A stretch of 64,000 bases of DNA from Heterocephalus glaber (lineage: Eukaryota > Chordata > Mammalia > Rodentia > Bathyergidae). The position numbers and the translations under genes were made by a program. Below, piece after piece: positions 35,906 to 48,193 of this stretch. The notes beneath the pieces are model-generated. The model was not told the DNA's origin, did not search any database, and was given only the letters and a program-made list of their open reading frames with translations. Position 1 is the first letter of the stretch; the number at the start of each line of letters is the position of its first letter. The DNA is taken from positions 4,953,725-5,017,724 of the forward strand of contig NW_004624743.1 of NCBI RefSeq assembly GCF_000247695.1. The letters are read 5' to 3'.

Positions 35906-37639
35906 GTTATCTTTACAGTTTCTGGCATGAGTTATTGAATAGATAATGATGCCATTTCAGACCATGGCTTGAGTGAACATGCCTCCTTGTTGCTCTGTGA
36001 TAATCCGACTTTACATATTCACTCTCTAAAGTGCTCTGACTTAGAATTCAAATGAAGTGGTTGAAATGACTTTGCAAGATTTGCAGATGACAGTTAATTT
36101 TGTATGTGATTGAGATATATGAATATATTCCACTGAGGATTTTCAGAATCCCTACATTCTCAGCCAGGGAGCTTGATGTTAGACAACTGTAGAAGCTGAA
36201 TCTCTTGATCAAATTTCAAGCGCTCAGGACATGCCTATTACCTTTGTGTAAAAGTAAAATGATCCATGAACCTGTCCAGGTTTATCAAGTTCTCTGGAAG
36301 TGCCAGAGGATTTTTAGCATCATTTTATATTCTTCTACTTTCTTGCCATTTAAACAATTGTACCTTGTATACATGAAAAATCAACAGAAAACTAGTCTAT
36401 TTTTTTCATTCCCCTACATTGAAAAGACATAATGTAAGAAATTAAGCAATCCTGAAATTTTAGCTCATTTCATGGTAGTATTACTCTAATTGCAGATGTG
36501 TCTCAAAGTTTGTTAATTTTTATTCACTTTAGCTAACTTTGCAGTCTGAGAAAAAATTACAAAATCATAAAATAGCGTCATCTCCAGGAATTCACATATA
36601 CCTTTTGAAGAAATATTGCTTAAAGACTTAAATATATATTCCATGAAAAAAAGGAAAACTTGGCTTGTTAGAAGAAGAGACTGTAGTGTGAGGCTACTGA
36701 GGAAGCTGAACTATGAAGTTTCAGAGTGCTGAAGAGGAGATAAAGACATAGAGTGGAAGTTCTGCATACCTGTGGCCAGATTGCAAGGTGTCTATGTTAG
36801 TTACAAGCTGTAGTTGTACCAAGAAAGGATACATCTATTGGAGCCAGGTCGTTGACTACAAGTCCTTTAGCCCTTGTGAAAGGACTGGTCTGCATCAATC
36901 CCTATTAGATCTCAGTCCTTCCGAACAACCTGGTTTAAGAAAAATGTATCGCCTGTGAAAACAAAACTTTACATTCTTTCCAGCAATGAAGTCACCTAGG
37001 CTCTCATCCAAGTGGTCAAAAAAAAATGTCAGAAATTTCTAATTAAATTTCTGACATGAGATAAAACAGGAAAATAAGATTGAGAGTGAGAAAAGAAAAA
37101 ACCTACCAATATGACACAGAGAAAGTTGAAATGTAATTAGCATTCAAGGAATTCAATGTATTAGTTACAAAAATGTTAGTCACCCAAGTTTATTGTTATT
37201 ATCTTTTGTTTCTCTTTTTGTAAGAATCTTTGTGGCTTCTGTCTTGTACTCTGAGTAAGTGCTGTGAAGATAGTAATACACACTGTATTAACTATCGTTA
37301 TTCTCTATTGCATTGTATTTTTCATAAAATAGAAAGTGAAAATATTCTAGAACTGGAAAACAAAATATCTAATATTTCTCTAAATGAGTTTAACAGCAAA
37401 TTTTATTCCACAGATACAAAGAATTAGTAAACTTAAAGGTATAGGCATTGAAATTCAACAGTGGGAAGAAGAATAGGAAAAAGAAAAGTTTGAAAGAGAA
37501 GGGACAGAGCCTCAGTTACAGGGGAGGCAATAAGACATAGTCTAGTGCATACATTTGGAATCCCAGAATGCAGCAGAAAAATTATAGAGGAATAAAAAGA
37601 CTTTGGAAAGTGGACACACTCAAGGGATAAAACAAAATC
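35906..37639. other. Unique stretch with one perfect short hairpin
   Basis: No gene or named repeat. A 13-bp perfect inverted repeat lies at 37026-37057 (see findings). Confidence 0.4.
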
Positions 37640-39460
37640 TATTCTTTAAAAAGTTTTAGGGAATGTTGTAAATCACTAATAAGAATTAAGATTGAAAAAC
37701 AGAAAATTTAAAAATTACCAGTAAGACAGTGAAAAAGGAAACGCTGCATCAGATCATTCAACATTCAAAGGGTAATGACAGGTAAGGGATTTATGTTAAA
37801 GACTACCTCTTGGTTGACATTGAGAATTTCCTTGAAAGACAAGTATTGGTCAACTTACACAAGAAATAGAAAAGATAAAATCTCTACCTGGAAAATATTC
37901 TTGAAATGTAAATATAATTTCAGAAGATTTATTCCACCTGTGTTTTAGGTCTTACCCTAAAGCTGTGGAAATCAAAAAAAGTCTGGTGATATAAGAATAG
38001 TCAATGAAGAGTGGAAATCAACTCATAAATTCATCATTTTCAACAAAGATATTGACAAAATTTAATAGTATAATAATTTTCTTTCAACAAATGAATTAAA
38101 GCAACTTTATATCCATATGGGAAAAATAAACTTGATTTTACCTCTAAAATATATAAAATATTTTGAGATGGATCCCATCCCAAGTATAAAAAGCTAAATT
38201 ATAAACTTTGTAAAATAAAAGATTTTAAAAGATTCTTTATGATTATTATTATCTCTTTTGGGGGGTACTGCTGGGGGTTGAATTTAGGGCCTACAGCATG
38301 ATAGAACAGTGCTCTACCTCTAAGCCACATCCCTCTCTCTTAATATTTCTTTTTTATCTTAATATTTCTTAAATTAGGGCTCAGAAAAGAATTCTGTAAA
38401 AGAAAAGTGATAAGTTGAATTTTACCACAAAATCTCATAACAATATCTGTTCAGAAAATGGATAGGTAGATTTTACGGAGAGCATATTCACAACAGATAT
38501 AACTGACAAAAAAATTCTATGGACAGAAAAACACATATATAACCCTTACATCTCACTAATAAAAAGGACAAAAATAGTTAAAATAATATAGGAATACATT
38601 ATATGAAATGATTTGAAATGGGAGAAATAGTGAAAAAGCAATTGAAAAGCTGATTAATACAAAGATTAATACAAATAGAAGTCAGGAGTTGAAAGTAAAA
38701 CTACAATAAATCTATGTTAAAGGCCTGCCACAATAGTAAATTATAAAAAGAAGACCGGCAACATTGGATTTTGCTAATGATACAGAAAAATCTAATGGGT
38801 GCCTAAAATTACCCAAAGCCAGTGTTGCCTGGCCTGGCAATATCTAATAAAGCTACACATATACAAGCTCCATTCCCAGTAATTCAATTCCAATTAATTT
38901 ATCTAGAATAACAACATATGTCAACAAATATATTTGTGTATGAATGTTTATAGAAGTTTTGTATTCTTAATTGCCAGAGCTGGAAACTTACCAGATATCC
39001 TCTGACAAAAGATAGATTTTTTTCAAAAGAAATGATAACTATTATTCAATACCAATATGAAGTACCAATATACTCAATACTATGGTCGAACTTTAGAAGT
39101 GTTTTTACTAAAAGCCAGACACAGAGAAAAGCTATTGGTGTTTCTCGGAACATAAGCGAAGGGATTTCTAGAACAGCATGCAAACGAGGCACTTGTGTTA
39201 GAAAGAAAGAGGTGGTTTCTTCTGGGGAGGGCCCGGGAATTCGGTCTGGGAAGACACAGCAGGGACTTGTGGAAATACAGAAACCATCTACATCTCCATG
39301 TTTACAAGGTACATGGATGTTCATGGGGATGTATGTGTCAAAACTTGTCAAATAAATGCAGGATCCATGCATTTTAATCCTTGTAATTTATGTAAAACTT
39401 TTAGAGCGAGACTTATTTCCCAATTATATTTCATGAGTATTATATTATTCCTCAATAAAA
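37640..39460 (+). mobile_element. Old L1 (ORF2 C-terminal region to 3' end), plus strand
   Basis: Blocks in L1 order: 'ttccttgaaagacaagtatt' (37830), 'aaagctgtggaaatc' (37960), 'ttctttcaacaaatgaatta' (38080), 'tatatccatatgggaaaaat', 'gaatgtttatagaagttttg' (38942), 'ctggaaacttaccagatatc', 'ccagacacagagaaaagc' (39115), a 'tgtcaaaacttgtcaaataa' 3' UTR block, ending 'attcctcaataaaa' at 39460. Old (L1ME/MC-like) and riddled with stops. The frames of 107-108 codons at 39032-39372 fall entirely within its 3' end. The left limit is uncertain. Confidence 0.75.
38250..38334 (-). mobile_element. Older ID-type SINE inside the old L1, minus strand
   Basis: 'ggtactgctgggggttgaat' (reverse B box) followed by 'gtgctctacctctaagccac' (reverse A box). 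Worn, and like 31784-31864 closer to general ID than to the young SINE lineage. Confidence 0.7.
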
Positions 39461-41619
39461 TTCATATATAGTTATTTATATATCTGTAAGTTTTTCAGAA
39501 ACAGACACTGTATTAATATCTAAAATAGTAGACACATGATACATGTTTGTGGGAATAGTAATTTCATTTGAATTAAGGATTCTAGAAAGCAGCATTTCAC
39601 TCCCAGAGAACAGTCAGACAGTGGGAATCGTAGGCAGAGTGCGGTAGAGCTGAAGAGCGTGGTCACTGGGACCTGCTGACACTCGGCGGGGTGGCATCTG
39701 TTTGGCACACCCCTCTCCAGCTGCTAAGGCGGGAACAACGGTACTGGGGAAGCCTGCGCAGCCACACTGCGAGTATTCATGTCATGGAAAACAGCAAACC
39801 ATACCACACCTGGTCCTAAGCCCCATCAATGGATTTGGAGTGGCCGCTTACTAAAACACCACAGGAAGGGATGCTGTCTTGTTCTAGGGTCTATGAAAAC
39901 AAGGACGCAGTCATCACTTAGATCCCACGCTTTCAGAAAAATAACCAAAATAATTCATAGCCTGGAAAATGCAAAATAGTGTTGTGTTGATTTGAATAAT
40001 AAGCATCTAACTGCAATAATAAGTTGGTAATGTTTATTAAGATATCCATCACACATTAAGCACTAGATAATGAGAGTGTTAGTAGTCCCAACAGTTTGGC
40101 CAGCTATGAAATAGAAAGCTTTATTGATGAATTTGTGAACCAGCATAGTGACTAAACTTCAGAGACACTATTCTGACCCAAATAAAAAACAAAAAATTTG
40201 AATAATTTGAGTAGCAGAAAACTGATACAAATGTATCATGGACAAAATGCTTGGATCTTAGAGGAGAAACTTGAATCAATCTTTATATTTAAGTGAATCA
40301 GATTTACCACCTGGAGCCGAGCTACCCAAAGGGATTGTTGTTCAGGACATAGAAAAGGCATAGAAAAAATAATGCATCTTTGAAAAGCTTTCAGAAATTC
40401 AAAGAAGGCCCTCAAATTGATCTAAGTATCCAATTTTCTTTTAATATTGTTCACTTCATCTCTTAGTGGCCTGAGGCAACCCAACAAAAAGTACTGTTAC
40501 TAAACATATAAAAATACAAGGCCAGCTGATGGCTCACATTTAAAGTGAGTCAGTGTTTGGTATGAATTTATGGAAAGATAAGAAAGCATGATTTATTGTC
40601 ATCAAATAGAAGATTCTCAAACTTACATGTTTTTGCCCATAAGAACTGTTGGGGGAAATATTTCCTTGGGAAATCTAACTCATTATATGTATATCATATT
40701 TTTTAAATTACATGAATAATTCATTAGAAATGATTTTCAATTTTAAATCTAAGACTGTGCATAGGAAAAAAAGTAACATATTCTTACACATTATTACACT
40801 TTCTAGATTATTCAATTTTAGTATTGAAGAATTAGCTTCACTGTCATCATGTAATTTCATAAATTCCAACTGCAGCTATATCTGACAATATGAAATAATA
40901 TCATCTTAGTATTAGCTATTCCTTTAGTTGAAAATTTTAGAAAATAAATTTACTTTGAAATGTTCCTTAATACATGCTGTTCATCACAGGAAAGTCCCTT
41001 CTGATATCACACTAAACATGCTTTCCCTGGAAATTCACCTCTCCAGGGATGTAAGATACTTAATAGTAAGACATGCCTATTTTTCTTAACAAAAATATTC
41101 ACTTGGAACTTAAGGAGATCTATTCCACCTCATTATTATAGTAGGCGTCTATTTATAGAAATTTCCTGCATGTAGAAAAGGCAATGACTGTCTTCTGTAG
41201 TCCAGCCTGTTTTGTGTCTGACTCTGTTCCCTTTCTTAGACAAAAGCATGGCTAAGATTAAGAAAGTATATCTCAAAGTTCTGAATTTATAAGAGTAAGG
41301 ACCCCTAGAAAATTAAGGAGTGGCTGATTTATCAGTGACTAATTCCAGGATTTTTATAAAATCTTTATTTTATGTTTTATCAACAAATTTAGAATACAGT
41401 CTTAAAACAAGCTTCATTTAACCAATTTGAAGTATATGGCGAAGGGACACCAAATATATATTTTGTAACTCGCTCAAGTCCAAGTAGGCTTGATTCAGAG
41501 AGAAAGTCACAGTTTTTCCTAGGTCATCTATAGTCTCAATATGTTTTTTCCTGTCTCCAAGGGCTGGGTCAGTGTTAGAACCCAAAATATCTTAATGAGC
41601 CTTAAGGTACCACCTATTA
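39461..41619. other. Unique stretch, no gene
   Basis: 39590-39790 is clearly GC-richer, with a few CpGs, but there is no CpG island, splice pattern or recognisable protein. The rest is AT-rich. Confidence 0.4.
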
Positions 41620-41711
41620 ATTTATTTACATACTCAACAAGTGTTTACTGAGCATTGTGAGATACCAAGAAAATTTACAACATGCACTCTCCCTTCAAGA
41701 ATTAACAATCA
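41620..41711 (+). repeat. Possible piece of the same ancient repeat as 34930-35590
   Basis: 'actcaacaagtgtttactga' and the following bases resemble the opening of that repeat. Short and weak. Confidence 0.3.
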
Positions 41712-42111
41712 CTTAAGAGTATGGCCTCAGTGTGCATCCACTTAGCTATAAATGTCTCTAGTTTCTAGTTCTTTATGGCTGAGTCATACTCCATTTTATA
41801 AAAACCCACAAAACTAAAAATTTAAATAAGAATCAAAATGTATAATTGATATTTTGAAATAGGAAGAAAAGGTCCAAAGGGGTAGGGGAAGTGGGAGGGG
41901 TAGGGGAAAGAAAAGAAGGGAAAAGAAAAAATATGAGAAAAGGAAAAAAATGGAAACAAAGTTTGTAAATAGGGAAGGGTGGAGGGGGTGAAGGGAGGGC
42001 AGGGAATGGGGAAAAAATAAGAACCAAGATGCATCATTAAAGGTACAAGATCCCAATGAGGAATGTAACTGTGTTGTATACCTACAATGTACCAATAAAC
42101 GTCATGAAAAA
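41712..42111 (+). mobile_element. 5'-inverted, truncated L1 insertion with 15-base duplication
   Basis: 41815-42111 is a sense L1 3' UTR (purine-rich, closing near 'gaatgtaactgtgttgtata' and an A run). 41733-41805 ('ctttatggctgagtcatact') is L1 ORF2 sequence in the opposite orientation. Flanks AAGAATTAACAATCA (41697-41711) and AAGAATCAACAATCA (42112-42126) match at 14 of 15 bases and bracket both parts, so both arrived in one event. This is the signature of twin priming. Confidence 0.82.
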
Positions 42112-42126
42112 AAGAATCAACAATCA

Positions 42127-43599
42127 ATGCAATTTAATAATAACCCTAATACTCGCCTTCCTATCTCCTCAATTAGTTGAGGAAACAGCTCATATGGCAT
42201 GCACAAAATACCAAAGGCCTAAGATTTACAGTTACTAGAAAACTACTATTTCATGCATTCACAGATAAGGACATTTTAGCCTGACCATCAAATCAGCTTC
42301 ATTTTAAACTTTATAATTTTACATCGCAGAGATGATTGATGTAGTGAGATAGCTGCGAGCGTTCAGTGTTGTTGCTGTTTTTTCAAATCCAGCTGCAATG
42401 GACTTGAGCTCTTGTCCTGACCTCCTAGCAAGCCTTGTGGGAGGGGCTGAGAGAGCTAAGGTTCTGCAGGTAACAAAGCTCCCCTCCAGTGCACCGTCGA
42501 TTCTGCAGTTCTTTCTGCACATTTCTTCCTTCCATCCTCTTCTTTCTGCTCGGTGCCAGGCACATGTGGACCACATAATATTTTCTTATGCATCCCCCAA
42601 GCCCCATTTCCTATGAAATTATTTCAAACAAAAGCAAAATAAAACAAAAGACATAATCAGACCTAGGCCCCCTTCTAACTACCATCTGAACCAAGTCAGT
42701 TAGAGAAGGAGAAAATTCAAAGAGATGGGCAAATACGTATTTATCCTCGCAGTGCACCAACTTCCAAAGACCTGGCTGTGCTTTTTCAACTGTTTCAATA
42801 AACAAACCATTTTAGATTAGCAGTTAGGTGCCAAGTAGTAGGAAAACTGTTATTAGAAGCTAGAAAGATGATGCACACGATATATTGTTCATCCCTTACA
42901 AAATATTTAATGGGACAGGATAACTATGCTAGTTTGAAAGAGAGATAATTAGGATGCTCATATGTTCCAGCTGGCAAATATGGGACAGTCGCACACTGTC
43001 TGGAAAAAACAGCTCAGGCAGACAATAGAACAGTGATTCTTGAATTCACATTTGCATTCTTCTAGGGATCAGATGAAAACAAAAAGCCCAGGTTGTCCCT
43101 TACTATGTTTGCAACCCATTTGAGGATCCTAATTACAACATCAGGTACAGAGAGAAGAGCTAAACAGTTGTCTCTATAAGGCAGAACGGATGCAAATGTG
43201 TACGGTTAGCAGTAAAAAATGAAACGTACAATCAATTTCATGGATCTCCTGAAAATGCATTCACAGAGATTTAATTTTCATCATTGTCTTACTGTGTCCC
43301 TCTATAAGCACACAGTGAGGGAGATTCGGGGCTTCTAAAAGAACAGTGATTTTACCTTTTGCTCTTTGGGATGCTGAAAGGGCAAGGTCAGGTTGCTGTC
43401 AGGTTTGAAGTCCAGTGCAGGCCTTGTCTCTGCTTCTGAAGTTGGAGCTACACTTCTGGTCCTTTGAGGGACAGGAGAGAGGGTGGGCGCCAACGCCTTC
43501 AGGAAGGCTCACCTGTCAGCACTGGGATGCGATGATTTAACATGAATTTGGGAAAGGATACAGCACACAGGTCCGGTGGGGAACTCAATGCCTGGATTC
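42127..43599. other. Unique stretch, no gene
   Basis: 42340-42610 and 43320-43590 are GC-richer. The last part (43530-43570, 'gatttaacatgaatttggga') faintly resembles the end of a minus-strand MaLR LTR. Overlapping frames on both strands near 42319-42616 look like chance. Confidence 0.35.
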
Positions 43600-43911
43600 C
43601 TGAGTCCTCCTATGGTGTAGCTTGCTACATCTGCCATAACCAAACTATCTGATGGGTTGCTTAAAAAGAATCGATTTTCTCACAGTGATGAGAACGAAAG
43701 ACCAAGATCAAGGAACACGCAGTGAAGACTCTCTCCTCACCTGGACCGCATTCTTATTATCCGACACCTGTCAGCCTGGGTCAGGGCCCATCCATATGAC
43801 TTCCTTTAATTTTAATTTCTTCGTAATGTCACATTCTATGGTGTACGATGGCTACTATAATGAAATAGGGACTTTGAGGGCATGCTACTCAGTTCATAAA
43901 CCTTTCTAAGA
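43600..43911 (-). mobile_element. MaLR (MST-like) LTR fragment, minus strand
   Basis: 'ctgccataaccaaactatct', 'aatcgattttctcacagtga', 'agaccaagatcaaggaacac' and a 'tcacctggaccgcattct' block give the antisense layout of MST/MaLR LTRs. The 85-codon plus-strand frame here is an accident of the repeat. Confidence 0.6.
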
Positions 43912-44952
43912 CAGGTAGGGTTCTACTGCATCAGATGAGATGAATACATTTATGTTGCATCAAATCATAGAACTTTTAGGGTTCCTGTTTATCAGCAACA
44001 TGAACTAGTCGTTGTCTCTCATGTAGAATATAGTGTAAGAAAGTTTGATGCTTTTGAATCAGAAATGTAAAACATGTGCCTTTGGATTAGCAATCTTTTC
44101 AGAGAGTGAAAATAGTCCCATTTGGAATCTGGAAAGATGAGGATTTTAGAGGTACACTGGCAGAGTTTTGTGGAGCTATTGATCTTGATTTGGATATAAG
44201 GTAATTAGTATGAATTTCCAACCAATTTTGTTTAGTATAGCCCTAGTCTGTATGTATATAGTCTTATATATTAATATTAATAAGCTCTTGTTTCCTCTCA
44301 AAGTTGTCCCGATTTAGGTAACATTTTGCATAATCACTCCAAAGGTAATTTACTTTACAAATGTTCAGTTTTATTAGAGGATGTTAGAAAATAGAATGTT
44401 GGTGATTAAATATAATAGAAATTAAAATAAATAGCTAGATTTAGAAAAGAATCACCTACCTACTTGGTAGGAAAGAATCATGTACTGATTGCAGAAATTA
44501 ATGGCCTTGAATTATTGAAAACTCCAGGTATTTTAGACCCATTCATTTAGAGATAAATTTAAGTAATGCTTTGATTCACCAGATCTCAATGTGAAGGTCA
44601 AATATGAAGTAAAAACATTTCATCTATTCTTAAAAGCAGATTAAAAGGCACAAATGAAGGTATGTGGACATTGAATAAAATATTTCAGTTGATTATGTCA
44701 AATGATTACAAAAGAGAGTAAATTAATGGTTTTTGTAAGTTAATGGCTCAAATTAGGTAATTTAATTGGAGATAAAGTGTCAGAACCTAAAAGAAAATAT
44801 AAAAAATGTAAAAACAATACTCATAACATGTTTAACTATGAATATTTATGCGTGAGATAAGCACAATTAGATTACATGCCTACCAAGCATCTCAGAGATG
44901 CTTGTGGCTCAAGAAGTCATAAGTAGAACATAAAAAAAAAAATCTGAACTCA
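43912..44952. other. Unique AT-rich stretch, nothing recognised
   Basis: No supported feature except a poly-A run at 44932-44941 just before the B1. Confidence 0.4.
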
Positions 44953-45071
44953 GCCAGGCATGTAGCACAGGCCTGTAACCCCAGCTACTTGGGAGAATGA
45001 GGGAGGCAGGTCCCAAGTCATGAGCCAGCCTGGGTAAGTTAGTGGCTTTGTCTCAAAAACTAATAAAATTA
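44953..45071 (+). mobile_element. B1-like SINE
   Basis: 7SL-derived unit: 'gccaggcatgtagcacaggc', 'ctgtaaccccagctacttgg', 'gagccagcctgggtaag', then 'tttgtctcaaaaac' and an A-rich end. One internal block is shortened relative to B1. Confidence 0.88.
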
Positions 45072-45159
45072 GGGCCGGGGATTTAGCTCAGTGGTTCCAG
45101 CGCCTGCCTTGCAAGCTCAAGGTCCTGAGTTCGATCCCTGGTACAAAAAATAATAATAA
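45072..45159 (+). mobile_element. ID-like SINE inserted in the B1 tail
   Basis: Well-preserved A and B boxes and an A/AAT tail. Perfect 11-base duplication TAATAAAATTA at 45061-45071 and 45160-45170 shows a separate insertion into the B1 tail, not a fused composite. Confidence 0.93.
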
Positions 45160-45170
45160 TAATAAAATTA

Positions 45171-46659
45171 AAGTAAAAATAGAATACAAGGGTGGAAGGT
45201 GTCCCTCAGGACTCCCCAGGTGAAATCTCAAGGCTTGCAAATGAAAGCAAACAAAAACAGGGATTCTCCAAGGGGGAACCTAACTGCTTTTTAACCATAA
45301 TAAACAAAAGATACTGTTTGTCCTGAAACTCACCTCATAGGTCACTAAGGTAAGAAAAAAGAGAATATCCCTTTGAATGTAGAGACAAGGCTCATTTTGA
45401 AACTTAAGTGGAAGCTATCATGCATGTTATTTTTGAGTTTTATGCCCTCTCTAAGTAATAGTGAGTCTGACACACTTTGCAGGAGGGAAAATACAGTTTT
45501 CACTAAGGAAAAGTGTGTCTGAATATTTGGTGGCAGATGATAAGCCTGCGGTAGACATTGGAGGATTTGTTGGTATTATATTTGACATCTATATGAATTT
45601 TGGCATGGCCATATAACTTTCATTGGTCCATAAAATATGACTAAAAGTGAAAATATTCTTTATATACCAATTGATAGTAAGCTTTTTGTGTTTGTGAAAT
45701 TATCTGTTATTATAACATTGAAATGTCATTGCTAGATCTGAGGGAATGCATGAGATTTAATAACTAAGTTACTCTTCAGAAAGAATATACTTACTGTACA
45801 AAATGCATGGTAGTGCCTATTTTTCTGAATTATTTCCAATATTGCATTTTTTGTGTGTAAGTGTGCATATCTTTAGGGACATAATATATATCATATTCAA
45901 ATTGCTATTTTTCATGAATATTAATTTTGATTAGTATAAGAAAATATTTTACATATTGTGGGGGATTATATTTATTCTTTTGTGAATTAGTATTCTTTTC
46001 CTTTGTTTAATGTTCTTAAGGGCTTACAGTTTTAGTATAAGAGCCTGTTCTCATTTTCCAACTTTTGTAACAGATTCAGTAGCCATAAATATTTTATCTA
46101 ACATTCCTACAAGCTTCCAATCACAGTCACTTAGGGACCTAAGGTAATAGAAGCTTAATTTTCACACAGGATTGACTCACTGTGACCAATTCAGGGAAAG
46201 GAAAAGTGATGAATTGGATACTGGATCTTAATACTTTCAGTGGCAAGTGCTGTACATCAATCCTATTCACATCATACCGTTCAAATCTAGTCCTAGGGCT
46301 GCACTTTCTTCAAAAGGTGTCAGGAGTGGACAGTCTCAGTACGGGTCACAATTGTGTGTACAAGCTCCAGGAATTAGCACAATCTGCCTTTATCACACTC
46401 AGGAACATCTCAGACTCCAAATCCGACCTTTCTGAGTTATGTGCTTTCTGAGTGACAGTTTCTTCACTGTGCAGTAACAGTGGGAATCTTTATCTGGCTT
46501 CCCTGTGGGCCCTAGAGATCTATTTACCAAAGCATAAGTCATCTATACTGCACTTATCCAACATCAAGTAGTAAAGCAGGGATAGTATTATCCCAGAGAA
46601 AAACCATTCTCACTGGGAAGCTGGAAAGATTTAAGACAAACGGTAGACATTTTTGAAGA
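45171..46659. other. Unique stretch, no gene
   Basis: 46170-46460 is GC-richer with two overlapping plus-strand frames (89 and 62 codons) that show no known protein. The rest is AT-rich. Confidence 0.4.
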
Positions 46660-47295
46660 TGTAGAGAAAAAGACAACTTAGGGGCTGGGAGAAAATATTT
46701 CGAAAGTAAGACCCAACAAGAGGTTACATCTAACATGGATAAAGAGCTCAATTCAATAGTAAGGAAGCAGATAAGCCTAATAACTAATAACTAACAATGG
46801 GCAAAGGACCTGAAGAGACATTTGCTGAAAGCACGCAGACAAACCATCAGCACCACTAGTCATTTAGAAAATACGAGTCAGAAGCACAGTAAAATATCAA
46901 CACACATATGTGGGACTGACTGTTATTAAGAATACCAAAGACAAGAATTTGACAAGGACCTGGGGAAAAAGGAACACGGAACACGGAACCTCTTTCAATG
47001 GGAATGTAAATCAATACAGGCATTAAAACCAGTACCATCATATAATCCAATGGTGCCTCTAATAGTTCAACAAAAATAAAATCAGAATGGCAAAGAGCTT
47101 TCTACACTAATAGAACTTTTTTCGTCAGTCTTGATAAAATTAATCTAAGGATTCATCAGTGGATTAGGAAACATTATACATTAAAGAGTTCTATGCACCT
47201 GCGTAGTATTAAGTCATGTCATTTGTGACAATGTGGATGGATCTTGGAGATAACGAGTGAGCTGGCGAGCATGAGCCTTGAGCCCTCCACTCTGG

Positions 47296-47976
47296 TGTGG
47301 TTGGGTGTAAGTCCTGTTTTCCAAGGATTAGGCGCCATTTGCCCAACCTAACAAGATAACAACATTACACTGACAATCGATTTCTGTCAAACATGATGCT
47401 GACCATGGGAGGGCCCTGTGGGAAGATGAGAAGATTTAATCAGTGATGCTGTCCACAGCGGAGGGAAGCTTGGAAAGTAACCTTGCAAAGAGACCAAGGG
47501 ACAAAGCTAAGCCAGAGAGGGAGGAAGGCTGACTCAGTGAGGCCCAGAGACAACAAAGGCCTCATTAGTTGGGGGGTTTTATTGCAGAGGAAAGAGATTC
47601 AGACTCCTCTAAAGAATGTTTTTATTCTGTTTAAGTACAATTAATAGTACTTACAAAAGCATGCCTGCTACATACCCTCGGTTCCTATAGGCCCACCTCT
47701 AAGTCAGACTTTCTTGATTGTAACCCCATAGGTCCATCTCAACTAGGCTGAGCTGTAGGCATTTTGTTGTTTGTCTATAAAAGCCCTAGACCAGGAGTCC
47801 CTTTGGGAAACCATACTTGCCAACCCTGCCAGGTTCTTTTGCCTGGGGTCTTTTTGCTTTTCTTTTACAGTAAGTGCTGCTGTCTGCTTTCACTCTACGA
47901 TACTTTTGCTCAATACCCTTTTGACTCTCTGCCTGGTAATTCTGTTTGAGAGAAAAGCCAACTGTCAATGGTAACA
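47296..47976 (+). mobile_element. Probable solo LTR of an endogenous retrovirus (681 bases)
   Basis: It starts TGT and ends ACA and is flanked by a perfect 7-base repeat, ACTCTGG (47289-47295 and 47977-47983). It contains a TATA-like TATAAAAG at 47777-47784 in its 3' half, and is GC-richer than its surroundings. No gag, pol or env sequence is present, as expected for a recombined solo LTR. Caution: ERV duplications are usually 4-6 bases, and about 45 bases just left (47250-47295) do not fit the host L1, so the true left edge could be near 47250. Confidence 0.6.
47777..47784 (+). promoter_or_regulatory. TATA-like box of the putative LTR
   Basis: TATAAAAG about 200 bases before the LTR end, the expected place for a U3 promoter. 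No AATAAA was found in a convincing position downstream. Function inferred only. Confidence 0.4.
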
Positions 47977-48193
47977 ACTCTGGAGGAGATTGTGTTAAGA
48001 AAAGTGGCAGACACAAGAAGACAAATGCTGCACTTTCTCACTTTTACAAGGACAGTAAAAGCTTGGATCTCATTGAAATAAAGTAAAGTGATGACTACCT
48101 GGGACTGGGATACTAAATTTTACACAGGATGAAAAAGTTAAGAGATATATTCCACAACATGGTAACTATAGGTAAGAATCTGTTGTATTTTTT

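Noticed and set aside
39032..39372. Overlapping 107- and 108-codon frames on both strands
   Set aside because: Both fall inside the 3' region of an old L1 and match no protein.
41814..42127. Proline/phenylalanine-rich frames on the minus strand
   Set aside because: They are the complement of the purine-rich L1 3' UTR. Low complexity gives the odd composition.
47296..47976. A viral gene or complete provirus
   Set aside because: No gag, pol or env reading is visible and there is a single LTR-like unit only.
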